Source: Gammaproteobacteria bacterium UBA7803 (GTDB taxonomy: Bacteria; Pseudomonadota; Gammaproteobacteria; Pseudomonadales; Azotimanducaceae). From it: a DNA stretch of 36,177 nt. Below, piece by piece: positions 1-7,792 of the stretch; the first letter of the stretch is position 1, and the number at the start of each line of letters is the position of its first letter. Made by a program: the position numbers and the translations under genes. The notes beneath the pieces are model-generated. The model made no database searches. It saw nothing but the letters and a program-made list of their open reading frames with translations, and was not told where the DNA came from. The stretch lies in assembly GCA_002480525.1 (NCBI GenBank), contig DLCH01000035.1, positions 1 to 36,177 on the forward strand, given 5' to 3'.

Positions 1-2168
1 TCAGCGTCGACGTGGCCCCCGATCAGGTGGCATCCCGCATGCCGCGTTTCGCCCGGGTCGCCCCGGACGGTGACTCCGTGGTCTTCGAGGCGTTCGGCCG
101 GCTCTGGGTCCGCGGCCTGCCGGACGGAGAACCGCGCCGGCTGACCCGCGACCGGGAGGATGCCTTCGAGCTGTTTCCCGCCTTCTCCCAGGACGGCGAC
201 CGCATCGTGTTCGTGCGCTGGACCGATGCCGGACTCGGCCACCTCCACGTCGTCGATGCGGACGGCGGACGCAGCCGCCGGGTGACCGACCAGCCCGGCC
301 ACTACCGGCAGCCGCGCTTCAGCCCCGATGGCGACACGCTGGTGTTCGAGCGCGCCAGCGGCGGCTATCTGACGGCGCTGGAATGGTCACTGGCGCCGGG
401 CGTCTACCGCATGCCCGCGAGCGGCGGCGCCATGGTGCGCCTCACGGACGGCGGCCGGAACCCCCACGTGGCCGCCGACGGCAAGCGAATCTACCTCACC
501 GCCGATGGTCCCGGGGGCGAGCAGCACGCCCACGAGCTGATCAGCATCGATCTGAACGGCGCCGACCGGCGCGTGCATGCCACGTCGAATTACGCCAGCC
601 GTATCGAGGTCGCCCCGGGCGGCCGGTGGATCGCGTTCCGGGAGAACTACCACGTCTACGTGATGCCCATGCCGCCCGGCGGCAAACTCGATCTGACCCG
701 GGATGCCGGATCGGTTCCCCTGGCACGGGCGACCACGGCCGGCGGCGAGTTCCTGAGCTGGGTCGACGGCGACACCCTGGCCTGGACCCTCGGGCCGGAA
801 CTGTACCAGGCCGAGACTGCCGACCTGTTCCCGCTGCCGGCAGCGCCGGACGCCGGCGACGCGGGCGAGCCGCCGCGGGGGCGCCCCGTCGCCACGCTGT
901 CCGTCAGCCGGCCCGCGGACAAGCCCAGCGGCACCGTGGCGCTGACCAATGCCCGCATCGTCACCATGGACGCCACCGACCGGGTGATTCAGACCGGCAC
1001 GGTGCTGCTGCGCGACAACCGCATCGTCGCGGTCGGGCCGACCGGCGAGGTGAACGTTCCGGCAGACGCCGGGCGCCTCGACCTGGACGGGCGGACCGTG
1101 CTGCCCGGGCTGATCGACATTCACGCCCACGGCGCCCAGGCCGACGACGACCTGGTGCCCCAGCAGAACTGGCTGGCGCTCGCCCACCTCGCCCTCGGCG
1201 TCACGACGACCCACGACCCGTCCAACGCCGCCAGCGAGATCTTCGCTGCCGCCGAATACCAGCGCGCCGGCCTGATCACCGCCCCGCGGCTGTTCTCCAC
1301 GGGGGAGATCATCTACGGCGCGAAGTCCGAGTCGTTCGCCGAGATCGACAATCTCGAGGACGCCCGGGAGCACGTCCGCCGGTTGAAAGCCCAGGGGGCG
1401 ATCGCGGTGAAGAACTACAATCAGCCCCGCCGGGAGCAGCGGCAGATGGTGGTGGCCGCCGCTCGGGAAGCGGGCCTGATGGTGGTCGCCGAAGGGGCAT
1501 CCCTGTACCACATGGACATGAACCTGGTGGCGGACGGCAACACCGGCATCGAGCACAACGTACCGCCCGAGCGGTTCTATGACGACATGCTGCAGTTCTG
1601 GCCGCAGACCGGGGTCGGCTACACGCCGACGCTGGTGGTGACCTACGGCGGGCTCACCGCCGAGGACTGGTTCTATCAGGCCTCCGACGTGTGGCAGCAC
1701 CCCCTGCTGTCCCGCTTCGTCCCGCCCCACGTGCTCGAGCCGAGAGCGGTGCGCCGGCCGATGGCGCCGGAATCCGACTACGAGCCCTTCATCGACGCCG
1801 CCGCCAACGCGCACCGGCTGATGGAGCGTGGGGTGCCGGTCAACATCGGCGCCCACGGCCAGCGCGAGGGTCTCGCCTCCCACTGGGAAATCTGGGGCTT
1901 CGTCCTGGGGGGCATGTCACCGCTGGAAGCCTTGAAGACCGCCACCATCAACCCGGCCCGCTACCTCGGCCTCGACGGGGATCTCGGCTCCATCGAACCC
2001 GGCAAGCTGGCCGACCTCGTGGTGGTGGACGGCAACCCGCTGGAGGACATCCGCGCCACCGACGACATCGCCTACGTGGTGCTGAACGGGCGCATTCTGA
2101 AAGGCGGCAGCCTGGAGGAAGTGATCACCGGGGAACGCCGGCTGGCGCCGTTCTATTGGGAACGCTGA
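1..2168 (+). CDS. Amidohydrolase with N-terminal TolB-like beta-propeller (5' end outside window)
   Basis: The frame is open from the first base and reads through a GTG at 12, so the true start is probably upstream and any signal peptide is not visible. The first ~300 residues carry PD40/TolB-type propeller repeats (recurring SPDG/SQDG-like turns followed by IVF or LVF strands, near 45-720). From about 940 an amidohydrolase fold begins: the beta-sandwich segment, then LPGLIDIHAHG (about 1100-1133, metal-binding HxH), a candidate carboxylated lysine in AVKNYNQP (near 1410), further histidines in GIEHNVP and NIGAHGQ, and the closing GSIEPGKLADLVVVDGNP typical of the superfamily. Such fusions are usually exported metal-dependent hydrolases of unknown or peptide-like substrates; substrate and export are inference. 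It ends at a TGA and converges on the molybdenum hydroxylase operon. Confidence 0.85.
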   Translation, partial: SVDVAPDQVASRMPRFARVAPDGDSVVFEAFGRLWVRGLPDGEPRRLTRDREDAFELFPAFSQDGDRIVFVRWTDAGLGHLHVVDADGGRSRRVTDQPGHYRQPRFSPDGDTLVFERASGGYLTALEWSLAPGVYRMPASGGAMVRLTDGGRNPHVAADGKRIYLTADGPGGEQHAHELISIDLNGADRRVHATSNYASRIEVAPGGRWIAFRENYHVYVMPMPPGGKLDLTRDAGSVPLARATTAGGEFLSWVDGDTLAWTLGPELYQAETADLFPLPAAPDAGDAGEPPRGRPVATLSVSRPADKPSGTVALTNARIVTMDATDRVIQTGTVLLRDNRIVAVGPTGEVNVPADAGRLDLDGRTVLPGLIDIHAHGAQADDDLVPQQNWLALAHLALGVTTTHDPSNAASEIFAAAEYQRAGLITAPRLFSTGEIIYGAKSESFAEIDNLEDAREHVRRLKAQGAIAVKNYNQPRREQRQMVVAAAREAGLMVVAEGASLYHMDMNLVADGNTGIEHNVPPERFYDDMLQFWPQTGVGYTPTLVVTYGGLTAEDWFYQASDVWQHPLLSRFVPPHVLEPRAVRRPMAPESDYEPFIDAAANAHRLMERGVPVNIGAHGQREGLASHWEIWGFVLGGMSPLEALKTATINPARYLGLDGDLGSIEPGKLADLVVVDGNPLEDIRATDDIAYVVLNGRILKGGSLEEVITGERRLAPFYWER

Positions 2169-2210
2169 TCGGCTGATCGGGGCCGGCCACGCCTGCCTGC
2201 GCGACCAGCC

Positions 2211-2393
2211 GAAGTTCGCCGCAGGCGAACTTCCAAGCTGAATCTGGCCGGCTCCGCCGGATCGACCCGCCGAAGTTCGCCGCAGGCGAACTTCCAAGCT
2301 GAATCTGGCCGGCTCCGCCGGATCAACCCGCCGAAGTTCGCCTCTGGCGAACTTCCAAGCTGATTGGGGCCGGCTTTGCCGGCCCCAATCAGC
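2211..2393. repeat. Three-copy 61-bp tandem repeat with internal hairpins
   Basis: Copies begin at 2211, 2272 and 2333, an exact 61-bp period. Each opens with a perfect 10-bp inverted repeat, GAAGTTCGCC-nnn-GGCGAACTTC, whose loop is GCA, GCA and TCT. The first two copies continue with a second small inverted repeat (CCGGC-TCC-GCCGG). In the third copy that part is replaced by the longer terminator-like hairpin. A related segment, GCTGATCGGGGCCGGC, also lies just before the first copy at 2172-2187. The stems are conserved while the loops vary, as in REP/BIME-type elements. No coding frame is plausible here. Confidence 0.85.
2359..2393. terminator. Bidirectional terminator-like hairpin between convergent genes
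   Basis: GCTGATTGGGGCCGGC (2359-2374), loop TTT, and GCCGGCCCCAATCAGC (2378-2393) form a perfect 16-bp stem. It lies between the amidohydrolase (ending 2168) and the convergent MoaD-like gene, whose stop codon at 2389-2391 falls inside the right arm. No long T-run follows on either strand, so classical intrinsic termination is inferred from position and stem strength only. Confidence 0.6.
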
Positions 2394-2631
2394 CGCCTTC
2401 TATCCGCTGCATGAAGAACACTTCGCTGCCCGGCTCGAGGGGCTCGAGAAAGGCGTCCTGGTAGATCTGCCCGTCGACGGCGGCGGCGCTCTTCGCCAGC
2501 GGCTCCCGGGAGCCCGGAAAGCGCGCTTCGAGCGCCTCCAGCAGCTCCCGGAAATTATCCGCCTCGACCGCCACCTCCCGCTCCCCGCCGGTGACGCTCA
2601 GCAGGTGCTGGGGGAACACGACGCGGACCAT
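2389..2631 (-). CDS. MoaD/ThiS-family small sulfur-carrier-like protein
   Basis: An 80-residue protein starting MVRVVFPQHLL and ending in Gly-Gly (MQRIEGG), the hallmark of ubiquitin-like sulfur carriers of the MoaD/ThiS type, in which the terminal glycine is activated as an adenylate and thiocarboxylate. The N-terminal strand, the ELLEALEARFPG helix and the late EVFFMQ strand fit the beta-grasp fold. The ATG at 2631 lies 10 bp after the stop of the molybdopterin-binding subunit, so it is the last gene of that operon. It may supply the dithiolene sulfur of the cofactor or act as a dedicated carrier; the family and position are clear, the exact role is inferred. Confidence 0.8.
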   Translation of the reverse strand: MVRVVFPQHLLSVTGGEREVAVEADNFRELLEALEARFPGSREPLAKSAAAVDGQIYQDAFLEPLEPGSEVFFMQRIEGG

Positions 2632-2641
2632 CCCCGCGGCC

Positions 2642-4906
2642 TCAGCTCCCGGCGGCGTCGATGGCCGCGACGATCCGCGGCGGCGACAGCGGCAGGTCGT
2701 GGATGCGGATGCCGACGGCGTCGCGCACCGCGTTGGCCGTGGCGGCCAGCGGCGCGACGATGGGCGTCTCGCCGACGCCGCGCACGCCGTAGGGGTGCGA
2801 CGGGTTGGGCACCTCGACGATCTCGCAGTCGATCATCGGCAGGTCCGAGGCCACCGGTATGCGGTAGTCGAGGAAGCCGGCGTTCTGCATGACGCCGTTG
2901 GCGTCGTAGATGTACTCCTCGTTCAGCGCCCAGCCCAGGCCCTGCGCCGCCCCGCCCTGCATCTGGCCTTCGACGTAGGCCTTGTGAATGGCACGCCCGG
3001 CGTCCTGAATGGCGGTGAAGCCGAGCACGTCCACCTTACCGGTCTCCCGGTCCACCTGAACGTCGGCGATGTTGACCGAGAACGACGCGCCCGCGCCCTG
3101 CGCGTTCAGAGACGCGCGACCGAGCAGCGGGCCGCCGGTCTTCGCAGCATTGGCGGCGATGTCGGCGAGCGACAGCGGCTTCACGTCCGCGTTCACCCCC
3201 GGCGCCGGTGTCGCCTGGCCGTCCTCCCAGAGCACCTGGTCCTCGTCGACGCCCCAGGTGGCAGCCGCCCGGGCCCGGCACTGGGCGATGATGTCCTCGC
3301 ACGCCCGTACCACGGCCATGCCGGTGGCGAAGGTGGTGCGGCTGCCGCCGGTCACGTTGGAGAAGCCCGTGCTCTCGGTGTCGCCGATGATGGCGCGTAC
3401 CTGCTCGTACGGGACGCCCAGGGTCTCCGCCGCCATCAGGCACATGCTGGCGCGGGAGCCGCCGATGTCGGGGTTGCCCTCGACCACGGTCACCGTGCCG
3501 TTCTCGTTGATGTGTACCTCGGCGCTCGACTGCATGCCCACGTTGAACCAGAAGCCGACGGCGATGCCGCGTCCCGCGCCTTCCGGCAGCGGTTTCGTGT
3601 AGTTCGGATGGTTCTTCGCCGCGTTCAGGCAGGCCTTGAGACCGATGGCGGGGAACTTGGGCCCGTAGGGCGCCTGGGTCCCTTCGTCCGCCGCGTTCTT
3701 CAGCCGCAGATCGATGGGATCCATGCCGAGCTTGCGGGCCAGCTCGTCCAGGGCGCACTCCATGGCGTGCATGGACTGCGGCGCGCCGGGCGCGCGGTAG
3801 GCGGCCACCTTGGGCTTGTTGACCAGCACGTCGAAGGCTTCGACCTTGAAGTTCTCGAGGTCGTAGGGCGCGAACACCGACATGGCGCCCGGTCCCATGG
3901 GCGCGCCCGCGAAGGCGCCGGCCTCGTAGGCCATCCAGGCGGTGGCGGCGGTGATGGTGCCGTCCTTCCTGGCGCCGACCTTCACCTTGATGTGGGTGCC
4001 GGAAGCCGGCCCGGTGGCCCGGAACACCTCCTCCCGGGTCATCATCATCTTCACCGGCCGGTGGGCCTTGCGGGACAGCAGCACCGCCACCGGTTCGAGG
4101 TAGACCACCGTCTTCCCGCCGAACCCGCCGCCGATCTCCGAGGCGACGAACTTGAGGTCCGCCACGTTCATGTTGAGCACCTTGGCCGTCATGGCCCGGA
4201 ACTCGAAGTGGCCCTGGGTGCAGCACCAGACGGTCGACTGGCCGCTCTCGTTGGTGTTGGCGATGCAGGCGTGGGGCTCGATGTAACCCTGGTGGGCCGC
4301 CGGGATGCGGTACTCGCCCTCGACGATCACGTCCGCCTGCTCGAAGCCCTGATCCACGTCGCCCCGACCGAGCTGCATCACCGCGGCAATGTTGCTCGGT
4401 TTGTCCGGCTTCTCCGGCAGGTTCTTGGTGTAGCAGTTCTCGTCCACCAGCGGCGCGTCCGACGCCATGGCAGTGTCCAGGTCGAGCACCGGGGTGAGCA
4501 CCTCGTACTCCACCTCGATGGCCGCCAGCGCTTCCTCGGCGACCCGCTGGGAGCGGGCGGCCACCGCGGCGACCGGGTGGCCGTGATAGAGCACCTTGTC
4601 CCGGGCCATGATGTTCTTGGCCAGATCGGAGATGTCGCCGCCGCCCTCGCCGCCGATCTCGCCGTGCTCGGCTTCGGGGAAGTCCTTGCCCGACACCACC
4701 GAGTAGACGCCCTTCATGGCTTCGGCGCGGCTGGTGTCGATGCGCTTGATGCGGGCGTGGGCATGGGGGCTGCGCAGGACCCGGCCGTAAATCATGTTCG
4801 GCAGATTCAGATCCGCGCCGTACTGTGCCCGCCCGGTGACCTTGTCGACCCCGTCCGGCCGAATCGGGGAAGTACCAATTACTTTGTAATCAACAGCTTC
4901 TGCCAT
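2642..4906 (-). CDS. Molybdenum hydroxylase large subunit (xanthine dehydrogenase/CoxL family)
   Basis: A 754-residue molybdopterin-binding subunit, close to the usual 750-800. The N-terminal (a/b hammerhead) domain begins near DGVDKVTGRAQYGAD. A glycine-rich GGGFGGKT cofactor loop lies near residues 257-264. The active-site loop is AYRAPGAP (near 367-374), and the catalytic glutamate is in GVRGVGETP (E713), which in this family abstracts the proton from Mo-OH. The AYRAPGAP loop is not the AYRCSFR loop of form I CO dehydrogenase, so the substrate is more likely an aldehyde, purine or N-heterocycle; which one cannot be told. It works with the FAD and 2Fe-2S subunits encoded just upstream. No signal peptide is visible, so it is probably cytoplasmic. 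Confidence 0.92.
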   Translation of the reverse strand: MAEAVDYKVIGTSPIRPDGVDKVTGRAQYGADLNLPNMIYGRVLRSPHAHARIKRIDTSRAEAMKGVYSVVSGKDFPEAEHGEIGGEGGGDISDLAKNIMARDKVLYHGHPVAAVAARSQRVAEEALAAIEVEYEVLTPVLDLDTAMASDAPLVDENCYTKNLPEKPDKPSNIAAVMQLGRGDVDQGFEQADVIVEGEYRIPAAHQGYIEPHACIANTNESGQSTVWCCTQGHFEFRAMTAKVLNMNVADLKFVASEIGGGFGGKTVVYLEPVAVLLSRKAHRPVKMMMTREEVFRATGPASGTHIKVKVGARKDGTITAATAWMAYEAGAFAGAPMGPGAMSVFAPYDLENFKVEAFDVLVNKPKVAAYRAPGAPQSMHAMECALDELARKLGMDPIDLRLKNAADEGTQAPYGPKFPAIGLKACLNAAKNHPNYTKPLPEGAGRGIAVGFWFNVGMQSSAEVHINENGTVTVVEGNPDIGGSRASMCLMAAETLGVPYEQVRAIIGDTESTGFSNVTGGSRTTFATGMAVVRACEDIIAQCRARAAATWGVDEDQVLWEDGQATPAPGVNADVKPLSLADIAANAAKTGGPLLGRASLNAQGAGASFSVNIADVQVDRETGKVDVLGFTAIQDAGRAIHKAYVEGQMQGGAAQGLGWALNEEYIYDANGVMQNAGFLDYRIPVASDLPMIDCEIVEVPNPSHPYGVRGVGETPIVAPLAATANAVRDAVGIRIHDLPLSPPRIVAAIDAAGS

Positions 4907-4963
4907 GTTCCTAGAACCTCTCGTAATTTCTGTTGCGGCTGCGACGATGGCTGCCGGCGCCCG

Positions 4964-5443
4964 TCACGCGGGATGCGCCAGTTCCTTGGCGGCATCCTGG
5001 ACGGCGCGGATGATCTTGTCGTAACCGGTGCAGCGGCAGAGATTGCCCGCCAGCCAGTAGCGGATGGTGGTCTCGTCCGGATCGGGATGCTTCTCCAGCA
5101 GCGACTTGGCGGCGACGATCAGCCCCGGCGTGCAGATGCCGCACTGCAGGGCGGCATGCTCCAGGAACTTCTGCTGCAGCGGGTGCAGCCCGTCGTCGGT
5201 GGCGATGCCCTCGATGGTGGTGATCTCGTGCCCCTCGGCCTCGACCCCGAGCATCAGACAGGCGCAGACCAGCCGGTCGTCGACCAGCACGCTGCAGGCG
5301 CCGCAGTCGCCGGTGGCGCATCCTTCCTTGGTGCCGGTGCGGGACAGGGTCTCCCGCAGCACCTCCAGCAGGGTCTGCTGAGGTTCGCACAGGAACTCCA
5401 TTTCTTCGCCGTTGATGGACGTCGTGACTTGTACCTTGCTCAT
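4964..5443 (-). CDS. Molybdenum hydroxylase 2Fe-2S subunit (CoxS/XdhC-type small subunit)
   Basis: A 159-residue electron-transfer subunit with two [2Fe-2S] clusters. The N-terminal plant-ferredoxin-type cluster is held by C42, C47, C50 and C62 (GCATGDCGAC...CACL), and the C-terminal helical cluster by C101, C104, C136 and C138 (QCGICTPG and NLCRCTGY). All eight cysteines are present, so it should be functional. It passes electrons from the molybdenum site to FAD. It lies 15 bp after the FAD subunit and 57 bp before the large subunit, giving the order medium-small-large known from cox-type operons. Confidence 0.95.
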   Translation of the reverse strand: MSKVQVTTSINGEEMEFLCEPQQTLLEVLRETLSRTGTKEGCATGDCGACSVLVDDRLVCACLMLGVEAEGHEITTIEGIATDDGLHPLQQKFLEHAALQCGICTPGLIVAAKSLLEKHPDPDETTIRYWLAGNLCRCTGYDKIIRAVQDAAKELAHPA

Positions 5444-5458
5444 GAAACGGCTCTCTCC

Positions 5459-6337
5459 TCAGGCTTGTCTGGCGCGGTCGCGGGCAATGGCGGCGGCGCG
5501 GCGGCACAGCACGCCGACGACTTTGCGCCGGTAGACGTCGGTGCCGCGTTTGTCGGTGATGGGCGAAGCGGCCGCGGAGCACGCCTCTCCGGCCGCCTGC
5601 AGGGCGGCATCGTCCAGCGTGGAGCCGATCAGCGCCTCGGCGGCAGCCGGCACCAGCAGCGCCCGGGGCGCCACCGCGCCGATCCCGACGCGGGCCGCGG
5701 TGCATTTGCCGGAGCCGTCCAGGGTCACGCTGACGCCGCAGCCGGCCACCGCGATGTCCATCTCGGTGCGGGGAATGAACCGCAGGTAGGCGTCCGCCGT
5801 GCCGGGACCCGGCGCCGGCAGCTTCAGCCCGACCAGGAACTCGTCCGCGCCCAGCGCGTTGGTGCCGACGCCGGTGACGAAATCCTCCACCGGCAGCTCG
5901 CGGGTTCCGCCGCTGCCGGCGATCACGCAGACCGCGCCGGCGGCGATCATGGCGGGAATCGAGTCCCCGGCCGGCGAGGCGTTGCACAGGTTGCCGCCCA
6001 GCGTGGCCCGGCCCTGGATCTGGGTGGAGCCGATGAGGTCCGCCGCTTCCAGCAGGCCCGGATACAGATCCACCAGCGCCTGGTTCTCGTTGAGCACCGC
6101 GCTCGGCACCGCGGCGCCGATGAAGACCTCCTGCGCGCCGATGTCCACCCGGTTGGTCTCGGCCAGCTTCTTGATGTCCACGATCGTACGCGGTTCCCGG
6201 TCGAGGCCGCGCATCTGCACCAGCAGATCCGTGCCCCCGGCCAGCACCTGCGCGCGCTTGCCGAGACTGGCGTGCTCGGACAGCACCGTCAGCGCCTCGT
6301 CGAGACTGCCAGGCGCGACGTACCCAAACGCTCCCAT
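5459..6337 (-). CDS. Molybdenum hydroxylase FAD-binding subunit (CoxM family)
   Basis: A 292-residue medium subunit. The start is the ATG at 6337 (MGAFGYVAPGSLDEAL); the longer open frame upstream runs into the divergent pepQ side and has no family-like sequence. Upstream of this ATG the minus strand reads GAGGGAG, a good ribosome binding site. FAD-binding motifs are AGGTDLLVQMRG near residues 33-44 and TLGGNLCNASPAGDS near 109-123. The C-terminal CO dehydrogenase flavoprotein domain ends around YRRKVVGVLCRRA. It is the first gene of the operon and should oxidise the reduced iron-sulfur subunit and hand electrons to NAD or another acceptor. Confidence 0.93.
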   Translation of the reverse strand: MGAFGYVAPGSLDEALTVLSEHASLGKRAQVLAGGTDLLVQMRGLDREPRTIVDIKKLAETNRVDIGAQEVFIGAAVPSAVLNENQALVDLYPGLLEAADLIGSTQIQGRATLGGNLCNASPAGDSIPAMIAAGAVCVIAGSGGTRELPVEDFVTGVGTNALGADEFLVGLKLPAPGPGTADAYLRFIPRTEMDIAVAGCGVSVTLDGSGKCTAARVGIGAVAPRALLVPAAAEALIGSTLDDAALQAAGEACSAAASPITDKRGTDVYRRKVVGVLCRRAAAIARDRARQA

Positions 6338-6469
6338 GTGATCTCCCTCATCCTGTCGTCGATCGAGCCAATCTAACACGAAGACCCGGGACGCGGGAGC
6401 GGGTCCCCGCCTGCCCCGGGCCGCCGGCCGGACTCCCAATGCACCGCGCCCGGGAGGTACACTGCGCCC
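6338..6469. promoter_or_regulatory. Divergent intergenic region between molybdenum hydroxylase and pepQ operons
   Basis: This 132-bp gap must hold the promoters for both divergent operons. I see the ribosome binding sites (GAGGGAG on the minus strand for the FAD subunit; GGGAGG at 6452-6457 for pepQ). I found no convincing pair of -35 and -10 boxes on either strand. Confidence 0.4.
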
Positions 6470-7792
6470 GTGAATCCAGAACTCTACAGCCAGCACCTCG
6501 ACACCGTCGCGCAGCGGTGGCAGGCCGCTCTCGACTTCGCGGGCTTCGAGGCCGCCGTCGTCGCCGCCGGCAGGCCCCGGGACTACTTCCTGGACGACCG
6601 CGCGGCGCCCTTTCAGCCGAACCCGCACTTCGCCCAGTGGTTTCCCGACGGGGACTGCGCGGAGTCGATGCTGCTGATCCGGCCGGGCCACCGCCCGCGG
6701 CTGTTCTTCCATCAGCCCCGGGACTTCTGGCACCAGCCGCCGCGGCTGCCGGCCTGGGCCGACGCCAATCTGGACGCCGCCGTGTTCGCCGAGGTCGACG
6801 ACCTGCGCGACGCCGTGGCGGCCGCCATGAGCGGCTGCAACCGGCCCGCCTATGTCGGCGAGGAGGCGCCGGGCAACCTGGGCGCCGCCGACCACAACCC
6901 GGCGCTGCTGCTGAACCACCTGCATTTCCATCGCGCCGCCAAGACGGCCTTCGAGGTCGACTGCATGGCCCGCGCCAACCAGCGCGCGGTGGCCGGCCAC
7001 ACGGCCGCCCGGGCGGCCTTCGAATCCGGCGCGAGCGAGTTCGACACGCACCTGAGCTACCTCGCGGCGGCGCGACAGACGCCGGAGCAGCTGCCCTATC
7101 ACAGCATCGTCGCCCAGAACCGCCATGCCGGCGTGCTGCACTACCAGCACTACGACCGCGAGCCGCCCGAGCCGTTGCTGAGCTTCCTGATCGACGCCGG
7201 CGCCAGCGAGTGCGGCTATGCCGCCGACGTCACCCGCACCTATGCGGCGGACGGCGACGGCGATTTCGCGGCGCTGGTCCGCGACATGGACACCGCCCAG
7301 CGCCGGCTGATCGACGGCATCCGGCCCGGCATCGGCTTCGCCGACCTGCACGCCGCCGCGCACCGCGCCGTCGCCGAGCTGCTGGCGTCACACGGCATCG
7401 TGCGCTGCACTCCGGACGCGGCCCTGGAGACGGGCATCACCCGGGCCTTTCTGCCCCACGGGCTCGGCCACCTGATCGGCCTTCAGGTCCACGACGTCGG
7501 CGGTCAGCAGGCCAGTCCGGAAGGCGGCTTGCGCCCGCCCGATCCCGCCTATCCGGCGCTGCGGCTCACCCGCACCATCGACACCGACTACGCCTTCACC
7601 ATCGAGCCGGGCCTCTACTTCATTCCTATGCTGCTCGACGAGCTGCGCGACGGCCCTGCCGGCAGCGACGTGAACTGGGACCGGGTCGAGCACTTCGCGC
7701 CGTTCGGCGGCATCCGCATCGAGGACAACGTGGTCGTCACCGGCGACGGGGTCCGCAACCTGACGCGAGAGGCGTTCGCGCGGCATGCCTGA
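6470..7792 (+). CDS. pepQ: Xaa-Pro dipeptidase (prolidase)
   Basis: A 440-residue M24B metallopeptidase that aligns by eye along its whole length with E. coli PepQ (443 residues), including the N-terminal FLDDRAAPFQPNPHFAQW block. It cleaves Xaa-Pro dipeptides in the cytoplasm. The dinuclear metal site is visible: D242 and D253 (IDAGASECGYAADVTRTY), a histidine in LPHGLGH (328-334), E379 (TIEPGLYF) and E418 (GIRIEDNVV). The start is a GTG at 6470 with GGGAGG 12 bases upstream. Its last 8 bases overlap the next gene, a DPP-IV-like peptidase, which suggests translational coupling and a joint role in degrading proline-containing peptides. Confidence 0.95.
   Translation: MNPELYSQHLDTVAQRWQAALDFAGFEAAVVAAGRPRDYFLDDRAAPFQPNPHFAQWFPDGDCAESMLLIRPGHRPRLFFHQPRDFWHQPPRLPAWADANLDAAVFAEVDDLRDAVAAAMSGCNRPAYVGEEAPGNLGAADHNPALLLNHLHFHRAAKTAFEVDCMARANQRAVAGHTAARAAFESGASEFDTHLSYLAAARQTPEQLPYHSIVAQNRHAGVLHYQHYDREPPEPLLSFLIDAGASECGYAADVTRTYAADGDGDFAALVRDMDTAQRRLIDGIRPGIGFADLHAAAHRAVAELLASHGIVRCTPDAALETGITRAFLPHGLGHLIGLQVHDVGGQQASPEGGLRPPDPAYPALRLTRTIDTDYAFTIEPGLYFIPMLLDELRDGPAGSDVNWDRVEHFAPFGGIRIEDNVVVTGDGVRNLTREAFARHA

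Noticed and set aside
2211..2355. Possible CRISPR array
   Set aside because: The repeats have no unique spacers: the 61-bp period is almost identical throughout, and no cas genes are present.
2591..6376. 1261-codon open frame on the plus strand across the molybdenum hydroxylase operon
   Set aside because: It is antisense to three well-recognised genes; high GC gives long stop-free antisense frames. It has no family resemblance.
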